From Mycolicibacterium goodii (GTDB lineage: Bacteria > Actinomycetota > Actinomycetes > Mycobacteriales > Mycobacteriaceae), in NCBI RefSeq assembly GCF_022370755.2, contig NZ_CP092364.2, positions 4,030,001-4,094,000 of the forward strand: a stretch of 64,000 nucleotides of DNA, written 5' to 3'. A model generated the notes under the pieces. The model had not been told where the DNA came from and did not search any database. It saw nothing but the letters and a program-made list of their open reading frames with translations. This document shows positions 58,644-64,000 of this stretch, piece after piece (position 1 is the stretch's first letter; each line of letters opens with the position of its first letter). The position numbers and the translations under genes were made by a program.

Positions 58644-59597
58644 CGGCTTGGCGGCTTCGGCGAGGAACCGTTCCTGACTGTCGCCGCCGATCTGGATCAG
58701 GGCGATATCGGTGAATCCGGCCTTCCGGTATTCGTCCACGGCGGCGACGATCGCGTCGAGATCCGGCCCGCAGGGAATGGCCGAGGCCACGTCCTCGGGC
58801 CGCACGAACTGCGTGGCGGCCGCGAAACCGGCAGGGGTGGGCAGGTCGGCGTTCACCGCCCAGCCTCCGGCGAACCAGCGGAACTGGTCATGTGCGCGGG
58901 CGATTGCGGCGTCGCGGTCCGGGTCCCAACACACGGGGATCTGTCCGACGACGCGCCCCTCGGGCAGGATGCCGGTGGCCTGGCGGCGCTTGCGCCAGTC
59001 CTCGACCACGGAACCGTCGGGTGCGACGTTGATGAGGTGGTCGGTCGACACCGCGAGTTTCTCGACGGCCTTCTCGCCGGTCAGCGAAACACCGATGCCG
59101 ACCGGTTCGTCGGGGAGATCCCAGATCCGCGCGGAATCCACCTCGAAGTACTCGCCGCGGAAGTCGATCAGTTCTCCGGTGAACAGTTCGCGGATGATCT
59201 TGATCGCCTCGGCGAGCATGTCCAGGCGACGTTCGACGGTAGGCCAACCCTTTCCGACGACGTGCTCGTTGAGGTTCTCTCCGCTTCCCAGCCCGAGCGT
59301 GAACCGCCCGTCGGAGAGAATCTGCACGGTGGCGGCCTGCTGCGCCACCACCGCGGGGTGGTACCGCATCGTCGGGCATGTGACATACGAGTACAGGTGC
59401 GCCGACTCGGTGGCGTGGGCGACCGCGCCCAGCACCGCCCACGCGTTCGGGGCATGCCCCTGGCTGGTCAACCAGGGTGAGAAATGGTCGCTGCACACCT
59501 CGAAATCGAATCCCGCCTGCTCCGCCCCGACGGCGTAACGCACAAGATCCTTCGGTCCGCTCTGCTCTGTCATCAGCGTGTATCCGAACCTCGTCAT
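58611..59597 (-). CDS. F420-dependent LLM-class oxidoreductase
   Basis: The ATG at 59597 gives 328 residues. A luciferase-like TIM barrel of the F420-glucose-6-phosphate dehydrogenase-related group (TIGR03557 type): FGYTLMTEQSGPKDLVRYA, GFDFEVCSDHFSPW, GRFTLGLGSGENLNEHVVG and LIQIGGDSQERFL. The enzyme should use F420 made by FbiA/FbiB elsewhere in this window. A GTTT-N15-GGGTAT promoter lies directly upstream, suggesting SigF control. The substrate is unknown. Confidence 0.88.
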   Translation of the reverse strand: MTRFGYTLMTEQSGPKDLVRYAVGAEQAGFDFEVCSDHFSPWLTSQGHAPNAWAVLGAVAHATESAHLYSYVTCPTMRYHPAVVAQQAATVQILSDGRFTLGLGSGENLNEHVVGKGWPTVERRLDMLAEAIKIIRELFTGELIDFRGEYFEVDSARIWDLPDEPVGIGVSLTGEKAVEKLAVSTDHLINVAPDGSVVEDWRKRRQATGILPEGRVVGQIPVCWDPDRDAAIARAHDQFRWFAGGWAVNADLPTPAGFAAATQFVRPEDVASAIPCGPDLDAIVAAVDEYRKAGFTDIALIQIGGDSQERFLAEAAKPLLAALRDSAG

Positions 59598-59607
59598 GCC
59601 CGTGCGG

Positions 59608-59632
59608 ATACCCGTGCACAAAAAGGTGAAAC
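59608..59632 (-). promoter_or_regulatory. SigF-type promoter before the LLM oxidoreductase
   Basis: On the minus strand GTTT (59632-59629) and GGGTAT (59613-59608) are 15 bases apart. The -10 ends 10 bases before the ATG at 59597, giving a very short leader. Confidence 0.55.
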
Positions 59633-59648
59633 TGGGTACCCGGCAGCT

Positions 59649-59987
59649 ATGACCGAAGCACAGATCGACCACGCGGAAACCAAGCGGAAGACGCGGATCT
59701 CGGCGACGTGGGTGCTGGCGCTGCTGACGATTCCTGCCGCCATCGCGGTGTTCCTCTACGGCATGGGCGCGGTGATGAGCATGGCCGGGTGCGCCGACGA
59801 CGCGTGCGCGAACCAGGGGCCGGGCGAATTCTGGTTCGGCGTGCTGTTCTACGGCGCTCCCGTGGTCCCGGTTGTCGTGATCGCGCTGACCGTGTTCACA
59901 GCCCGGGCCCGACGCGGCATCCTGGTCCCGATCGTCGGCCTGGCGCTGCTGGCCATCGACTTCGTCGTACTGGCCCTGACGTTCTAG
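59649..59987 (+). CDS. Small membrane protein, 3 helices
   Basis: The ATG at 59649 gives 112 residues. Three hydrophobic segments: WVLALLTIPAAIAVFLYGMG, FWFGVLFYGAPVVPVVVIAL and GILVPIVGLALLAIDFVVLA. A short extracytoplasmic loop contains two Cys (GCADDACANQG) that could form a disulfide. Divergent from the LLM gene. No family recognised. Confidence 0.75.
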   Translation: MTEAQIDHAETKRKTRISATWVLALLTIPAAIAVFLYGMGAVMSMAGCADDACANQGPGEFWFGVLFYGAPVVPVVVIALTVFTARARRGILVPIVGLALLAIDFVVLALTF

Positions 59988-60055
59988 CCGCAGACAACCT
60001 GACACGTGCGGGCGGCCTAACCCACCCGCAGACCTCGATGCGGCTCAGCTGGGGC

Positions 60056-60364
60056 TCAGCTGCTGGGCCGCTGCCTCATCACACCGGGATGCTCTGCGTA
60101 CCAACGGTCTTCGATACGCCGCACCCGTAGGTGCTCCAGCGCCAACCACAACGACCCGATGACGAACCCGGCGGCGGCGAGGCTCACCAGGGTGAGTGCC
60201 AAATCGTGATGGCTGGTGGCGAACGCGAAGAGCGAACCGACGAAGGTCACGAGCGCCACGCCGATCACGATCAGCGCGGGCATGATCATGTTGTCCTTCA
60301 TCGATTCCCCGGCGTGCGGCCGCGTCGTCCGAGCGTGATCGACCGGGTCCTTAGGGCCTTTCAT
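60056..60364 (-). CDS. usfY: UsfY-like membrane protein
   Basis: The ATG at 60364 follows AAGGAGC; product 102 residues. DPVDHARTTRPHAGESMKDN at the N-terminus matches the UsfY family of the sigF locus. Two transmembrane helices (MPALIVIGVALVTFVGSLFA and ALTLVSLAAAGFVIGSLWLA) and a basic tail (RVRRIEDRWYAEHPGVMRQR) follow. Function unknown. Upstream GGTGA/GGGAA is only a weak SigF-like pair. Confidence 0.85.
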   Translation of the reverse strand: MKGPKDPVDHARTTRPHAGESMKDNMIMPALIVIGVALVTFVGSLFAFATSHHDLALTLVSLAAAGFVIGSLWLALEHLRVRRIEDRWYAEHPGVMRQRPSS

Positions 60365-60500
60365 GGCTGCTCCTTCCGCCATTGCTCTGCCCTGGCATTC
60401 GGGGCTGATTCCCACGGTAGAACGATTTTCACCGACAAGGGGCCGATCGGTCGATCAGGCAAGGACCAAACAGGCGCAACCCGAGAAGGGGCCATCGAGT

Positions 60501-60531
60501 AAGAGCCCCGCTGTTCGACAGCGGGGCTCTT
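60501..60531 (-). terminator. Terminator of the three-gene stress operon
   Basis: AAGAGCCCCGCTG (60501-60513) and CAGCGGGGCTCTT (60519-60531) form a perfect 13-bp stem with loop TTCGA. It lies 19 bases beyond the last gene of the operon running from 61229. Confidence 0.85.
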
Positions 60532-60550
60532 CTCGCGGGCTGTGGACCGC

Positions 60551-60808
60551 TCAGTGGTTCCTGAGCATCTTCACCAGCTCACCCTTGTTCTTGTCGGAAT
60601 AGCCGGTGATCCCGAGTTCTTTCGCACGACTACGAAGGTCGGAGACGGTCCAGTCCTCGTAGGAGCCGGACTTGCCGCCCGAACGACCGACCTTGGAACG
60701 CCCCCGGGACGCCGCCGCATTGGAGATGCGGGCCGCCTTCTCCTTCGAGTCGCCCTGCTTACGCAGGTCCTGGTACAGCTTCTCGTCCTTGATCGACGAA
60801 TTCGGCAT
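60551..60808 (-). CDS. DUF7218 / Rho_N-like small protein
   Basis: An 85-residue basic protein. N-terminal IKDEKLYQDLRKQGDSKEKA and ARISNAAASRGRSKVG, then a C-terminal SAP/Rho_N-type helix-extended loop-helix (WTVSDLRSRAKELGITGYS followed by KGELVKML). Such domains bind nucleic acid, so it may be a stress-induced DNA- or RNA-associated protein. Last gene of the operon, followed by a terminator. Confidence 0.85.
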   Translation of the reverse strand: MPNSSIKDEKLYQDLRKQGDSKEKAARISNAAASRGRSKVGRSGGKSGSYEDWTVSDLRSRAKELGITGYSDKNKGELVKMLRNH

Positions 60809-60832
60809 CGTTGCCCTCCTCAGGATCGGCGT

Positions 60833-60988
60833 CTAATACCAGGCTCGGCGGCCGCCAACCGGACGCCCGATCGAGCCGAGCAGCCAGAAAACCGCGCCGA
60901 TCACCATCAAGATCACACCAACGACCCACAGCCAGTAGATGTTGAGCACCAGGCCGAGGATGAGCAGAATCGCTCCGAAGATAATCAT
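60833..60988 (-). CDS. DUF6131-like small membrane protein (51 aa)
   Basis: The ATG at 60988 follows GAGG; 51 residues with two hydrophobic helices (MIIFGAILLILGLVLNIYWL and VVGVILMVIGAVFWLLGSIG) and the tail GRPVGGRRAWY. This glycine/arginine tail and helix pair match DUF6131. It lies seven bases after the 77-residue gene and 24 before the DUF7218 gene. Too short for most gene callers. Confidence 0.85.
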   Translation of the reverse strand: MIIFGAILLILGLVLNIYWLWVVGVILMVIGAVFWLLGSIGRPVGGRRAWY

Positions 60989-60995
60989 GACGACC

Positions 60996-61229
60996 TCACT
61001 TCAGGTTGGCGATGACAGGCATCGCACTGGGTTCGGGCAGGCGACACTCGCCCACCTTCGGGTTGACGCCGGCGTAGTTGAGCGGACCGGCCAGCACAGT
61101 GAGCGCAATTTGGCCCGCGGTCGCGCAATCGGTTGTGCCTTTCTGGAAATAGTCCCGCTGCCACGCGGCCAGAACTCCGATCAGCAACCAGATGAGAACA
61201 ATCGTTCCGAACAAGCCACCGAGTCTCAT
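60996..61229 (-). CDS. Small one-helix membrane protein (77 aa)
   Basis: The ATG at 61229 lies 10 bases after a SigF-type -10 box, which fixes the start. One N-terminal transmembrane helix (LFGTIVLIWLLIGVLAAWQR) is followed by a ~50-residue outside part with two Cys (GTTDCATAGQIALTV and GECRLPEPS). Conserved-looking mycobacterial protein of unknown function; first gene of a three-gene operon with DUF6131 and DUF7218 proteins. Confidence 0.8.
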   Translation of the reverse strand: MRLGGLFGTIVLIWLLIGVLAAWQRDYFQKGTTDCATAGQIALTVLAGPLNYAGVNPKVGECRLPEPSAMPVIANLK

Positions 61230-61238
61230 GAAGCGCGG

Positions 61239-61264
61239 ATACCCCGACACTTCGACCACCAAAC
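61239..61264 (-). promoter_or_regulatory. SigF-type promoter of the small-protein operon
   Basis: On the minus strand GTTT (61264-61261) and GGGTAT (61244-61239) are 16 bases apart, an excellent SigF match. Transcription should start within a few bases of the ATG at 61229. Confidence 0.75.
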
Positions 61265-61750
61265 AATTGCGGCGAACCTGAGGTTCGTACGGATCGCACG
61301 GGACCTGAGCCCGATTCACGCCGAATCCGGTTTGTGTGCCGCCGCTCAGCAAACGGATCCGCAGGCCGGCGATCGCCGAGTTCACAGATTCGCAGCCCCG
61401 TACTCAAGCCGCGCGTCGCCCCCGGCGACAGCAACGCCGCGCGATCCGAACGTTGCACGTTCGTCACCTCTTGGCAAACTTATGTTGTTTCTGCCGCAAC
61501 AACTTTCACGATTCCTGCGACGCGTGGACGTGCCCGGCCAGACGGAGCTGATGGTTTGATGAGAACCGCGGCAGAGCAATTGTCCGGGGTAACGTTCTGG
61601 CGTAGAGTCCGACACAGGTTGAGTTCACAGCCGCTGGAATCGTCATCGACGTGCAGGCCAACACAACCTGCACTCGGGGGCTTTGAGCGAGCAGAGCCTG
61701 AGTGACGTGACCGCAGTACGAAACGTGTCTTTCGACTGATGGAGTCACAC
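61265..61750. other. Intergenic region before the anti-sigma antagonist (486 bp)
   Basis: No convincing gene; ORFs here are short and Arg-rich. GC is lower than average in 61480-61740. GGGGTAACG at about 61588 resembles a SigF -10 but has no GTTT at the right distance. Confidence 0.5.
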
Positions 61751-62182
61751 ATGCCCACTATCAGTGTTGCCAAGAGGACCAACCCCCACCACGGCAGCCA
61801 CGCGCATCAACGCGCACATTTCACCACCCGGCATCTGACCGCCTCGACCGTCGTTGTGACGGTTCACGGCGATCTGGATGCCTCCAACGCAGCCCACTTC
61901 ACCGAGTACACCCTGAAATCGCTGCCGGAGAACGCCAGGCTCATCCTGGACCTCAGTGACGTGGGGTTCTTCGGGGCCGCATGCTTCGCCACGCTGCACA
62001 CGCTGAACGTGCGGTGCGCCGGAGCCCGCGTCGACCTGCTCGTGGTACCTGGCAAGGCGGTATCGCGGGTGCTGCGTATCTGCGATCCCGACGCGGGGCT
62101 GATCACGGCTCCCGACGTCCCGTCGGCGATGTCGCGCAAGGGCGATCAGCGGCCGTTGCAGCTGGTCAGCGAGAACACCTAG
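61751..62182 (+). CDS. rsfA: Anti-sigma factor antagonist (STAS), RsfA-like
   Basis: The ATG at 61751 has GGAG six bases upstream (61739 is an alternative); product 143 residues. STAS fold: VVVTVHGDLDASNAAHFTEY then LILDLSDVGFFGAACFATLH. In phosphorylated antagonists the second motif reads FxDSSGL; here it is FFGAACF, so the phospho-serine is missing. Cys78, Cys89 and Cys111 are present, and M. tuberculosis RsfA is known to be redox-regulated by a disulfide. It should free SigF by binding an RsbW protein when reduced. Ends on the same CTAG as the convergent anti-sigma gene. Confidence 0.85.
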   Translation: MPTISVAKRTNPHHGSHAHQRAHFTTRHLTASTVVVTVHGDLDASNAAHFTEYTLKSLPENARLILDLSDVGFFGAACFATLHTLNVRCAGARVDLLVVPGKAVSRVLRICDPDAGLITAPDVPSAMSRKGDQRPLQLVSENT

Positions 62183-62733
62183 CCAGCAGGAGTCGGCGGC
62201 TTCCGACGCGTGGTGAGGGAAATCCCGAACACGCCTCGGGGGTCGCCGTTCTGCTCTGTGGTGAAGGTGCCGACCTCGTCGGTCAGCGCGGACAACACGC
62301 GCTCGCTGAAGGGACCGAGTCCCGCGTCTTCCGGACGCGAACACGTGGTGGACGCGTCGACCACGAGCCTGTGCGCGTCGGCGACGATGTCGAGAGACAC
62401 CATCGAATCCGCCGCAGCCGCGTTGATCAGCACAGCGCAGGCCTCGTCCACGGCGAGACACAGGTCGGCGACCGCGTCGCTGTCGAGACCCTCGAAGGTG
62501 GCGATGGCACCCAGGATGTTCCGCAATGGCGCCAGCATCGCCTCACGCGCGCGCACCTGCACCACCACGCGCCGCCGGTCAGCGGTGTACGGCCCCGGTT
62601 CGCCGGGTAACCGCTCGGTATGGACGACTGTGACCGGCGACCGCAGCGATGACGGCAATCCGATCGCATTGCCGCGCAGGGACAGGCGGCGAACACCATC
62701 ACTCTCACCTGCCCGAGGGCTCACCTGCGTCAC
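62179..62733 (-). CDS. RsbW-like anti-sigma factor, paralogue of UsfX
   Basis: A 184-residue GHKL protein starting with GTG 62733. The segment ILGAIATFEGLDSDAVADLC and LAVDEACAVLINAAAADSMV is clearly homologous to UsfX (VVAAIATFEDLDFDVVADLR), as is LSALTDEVGTFTTEQNGDPR. It has a ~45-residue N-terminal extension. A SigF-type promoter 10 bases upstream implies feedback. It may bind SigF, another sigma factor, or compete for the antagonist encoded opposite. Confidence 0.88.
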   Translation of the reverse strand: MTQVSPRAGESDGVRRLSLRGNAIGLPSSLRSPVTVVHTERLPGEPGPYTADRRRVVVQVRAREAMLAPLRNILGAIATFEGLDSDAVADLCLAVDEACAVLINAAAADSMVSLDIVADAHRLVVDASTTCSRPEDAGLGPFSERVLSALTDEVGTFTTEQNGDPRGVFGISLTTRRKPPTPAG

Positions 62734-62742
62734 GCCTGCGGG

Positions 62743-62769
62743 TTACCCATGTTCCGACCGGCACTAAAC
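62743..62769 (-). promoter_or_regulatory. SigF-type promoter of the RsbW paralogue
   Basis: On the minus strand GTTT (62769-62766) and GGGTAA (62748-62743) are 17 bases apart. The -10 is 10 bases before the GTG at 62733. It lies in the 55-base gap to the divergent topoisomerase gene. Confidence 0.6.
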
Positions 62770-62788
62770 GCATCGTGAGCTGCTGACG

Positions 62789-63805
62789 ATGCGGCTACGT
62801 CGAAGCGCGGTCGACGGGCCCGGGATCAGACGGATCCGGCGCGGCCGCGGGTTCAGCTATCAGAATCCCGACGGGCAGACGGTAACCGACCGTGCGGTGC
62901 TGCAGCGTATCGAAGATCTCGTCATCCCACCGGCCTGGAAGGCGGTGTGGATCTGCCCGCAGGCCAACGGACACATCCAGGCGGTCGGCACGGACGCCGC
63001 CGGCAGGCGCCAGTACCTGTACCACCCGCAGTGGCAGCAGGAACGCAGCGAGGAGAAGTTCGACCGCGTGCTGGAAATGTCTGCAGCACTGCCGGATTGG
63101 AGAAAGAACCTCGCCGAGGATCTCGCGCGGCGGGGTTTGCGGCGCGACCGGGTGCTGGCGCTCGGACTGCGCCTGCTCGACCTCGGGTACTTCCGGGCCG
63201 GCGGCGATCAGTACGCCGAGGAGAACAACTCGTTCGGTATCGCCACACTGCAGTGCGAACACGTGAGCGTGGGGGCCGACGGCGTGGAGTTCGACTATCC
63301 GGCGAAAAGCGGCGTGCGTCGCACGTTGGTGGTCGAGGACCCGGAAGTCGTCCGCGCCGTGCGCGCGCTGCAACGCGGGCGCACGGCCGGCGAGCGGTTC
63401 CTGGCGTACAAGGACTCCGCGGGCCGGGTGGAGGTCCACGCCGATGACCTCAATCTCCGGTTCAAGGAGATGGTCGGCGAGGACTACACGGTCAAAGATC
63501 TGCGGACCTGGCACGGCACCGTGCTGGCCGCTGCGGCGTTCGTCGACGCCGACCCGCCGGTGGACCCGAAGGTGATCAAACGCGTGGAGTCGGCGGTGAT
63601 GCGGGAGGTTTCCGAAGACCTGGGAAACACCCCTGCGGTCGCACGCAGCGCCTACGTCGACCCGCGGGTGGTGCACGCCTACCGGAAGGGTATGACCATC
63701 GAATCTGCGGTGCGACGCGCAGAGCGCGTCAGATCGGCCGATGAACGTCAGGCCGTGCTGGACCGGGCGACCGCCCGGTTGATCCGGAAGGTGGCGCGGG
63801 GCTGA
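62789..63805 (+). CDS. DNA topoisomerase IB (poxvirus-type)
   Basis: A 338-residue type IB topoisomerase that relaxes supercoils through a 3'-phosphotyrosine intermediate. Core motifs: IEDLVIPPAWKAVWICPQAN, GHIQAVGTDAAGRRQYLYHP, DYTVKDLRTWHGTVLAA. The catalytic Tyr289 is in RSAYVDPRVV. Such enzymes occur in M. smegmatis but not in M. tuberculosis, which supports a fast-growing mycobacterium. Confidence 0.93.
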   Translation: MRLRRSAVDGPGIRRIRRGRGFSYQNPDGQTVTDRAVLQRIEDLVIPPAWKAVWICPQANGHIQAVGTDAAGRRQYLYHPQWQQERSEEKFDRVLEMSAALPDWRKNLAEDLARRGLRRDRVLALGLRLLDLGYFRAGGDQYAEENNSFGIATLQCEHVSVGADGVEFDYPAKSGVRRTLVVEDPEVVRAVRALQRGRTAGERFLAYKDSAGRVEVHADDLNLRFKEMVGEDYTVKDLRTWHGTVLAAAAFVDADPPVDPKVIKRVESAVMREVSEDLGNTPAVARSAYVDPRVVHAYRKGMTIESAVRRAERVRSADERQAVLDRATARLIRKVARG

Positions 63806-63808
63806 CGC

Positions 63809-64000
63809 TCAGAACCCGTTCGGTCGGCCGTTACCCAGATATGTCAGACCGCCCGCGGTCACGACTTCGGGGTCCAGCAGATTGCGGGTGTCGACGACCA
63901 CGGCGCCCGGCGCCTGATCGGCGATCCGCGACCAGTTGAGGTCCCGGAACTCCGGCCACTCGGTGAACACCACGATGCCGTCGGCGTCCTTGGCCGCCAG
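63809..64000 (-). CDS. UDP-glucose/GDP-mannose dehydrogenase, C-terminal end (partial)
   Basis: The last 63 residues are visible; the gene continues beyond the right edge. DGIVVFTEWPEFRDLNWSRI and VVVDTRNLLDP are the C-terminal UDP-binding domain of UDP-glucose 6-dehydrogenase-like enzymes, which oxidise the sugar to the uronic acid with NAD. Convergent with topoisomerase IB, three bases apart. Confidence 0.85.
   Translation of the reverse strand: MAAKDADGIVVFTEWPEFRDLNWSRIADQAPGAVVVDTRNLLDPEVVTAGGLTYLGNGRPNGF

Noticed and set aside
61580..61600. GGGGTAACG as a SigF -10 for the antagonist gene
   Set aside because: No GTTT at 15-17 bases upstream.

Overview
The window is high-GC actinobacterial DNA. 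Gene content and order point to a fast-growing mycobacterium (Mycolicibacterium) close to M. smegmatis. The whiB2/whmD - fbiA - fbiB, manA - tobH - pmm, rmlD - wbbL, purE - purK, birA - accD5 - accE5 - maf - sseA - accA3 and chaB - rsbW/usfX - sigF blocks match the known mycobacterial order. GTG starts and 4-base stop/start overlaps are frequent. The organism is an inference from synteny; no rRNA is present.

Left edge (1-6.3 kb): an accessory island of lower GC holds the 3' part of a Pro/Ser-rich polymorphic-toxin-like protein, followed by two or three small ORFs that could be immunity genes. Facing it is an operon of a TPR-AAA+ ATPase and a TPR membrane protein. Next comes an NhaA antiporter with a thioredoxin-fold tail (6.4-8.3 kb).

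Selenocysteine island (8.3-19.3 kb): selD, tRNA-Sec (UCA anticodon), selA and selB, then a formate dehydrogenase operon. Its alpha subunit is interrupted by an in-frame UGA at codon 190, followed by a bacterial SECIS hairpin with a GGUCU loop. Factors, tRNA and a selenoprotein client therefore sit together. Between selB and the dehydrogenase lies a DUF222/HNH (13E12-type) gene with a perfect mycobacterial LexA box at its start codon.

Middle (19.3-31 kb): a TRIC-type channel, sahH, an alkane hydroxylation operon (alkB, two rubredoxins, a TetR regulator), an amino-acid permease, an FAD oxidoreductase, then manA, tobH and phosphomannomutase. Cell envelope and F420 (31-41 kb): whmD/whiB2, fbiA and fbiB for coenzyme F420, a Nudix hydrolase, mannose-1-phosphate guanylyltransferase, wbbL, rmlD and an LCP ligase.

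Acyl-CoA carboxylase region (41-55 kb): fadE25, purE, purK, a GtrA protein, stress-type small proteins, birA, accD5, accE5, maf, sseA, a SufE-like protein and accA3. Tandem repeats sit exactly at two consecutive gene junctions here (accD5/accE5 and accE5/maf). The second is a 33-bp array that encodes a 48-residue repeat peptide overlapping both neighbours. accD5 and accA3 share a TCTTA direct repeat just upstream of their starts.

SigF region (55-64 kb): sigF, its anti-sigma factor and chaB, then small membrane/stress proteins, an F420-dependent oxidoreductase, usfY, a second RsbW-like protein facing an anti-sigma antagonist, topoisomerase IB and the end of a UDP-sugar dehydrogenase. Several promoters fit the SigF pattern GTTT-N15-17-GGGTA, suggesting a locally clustered SigF regulon.
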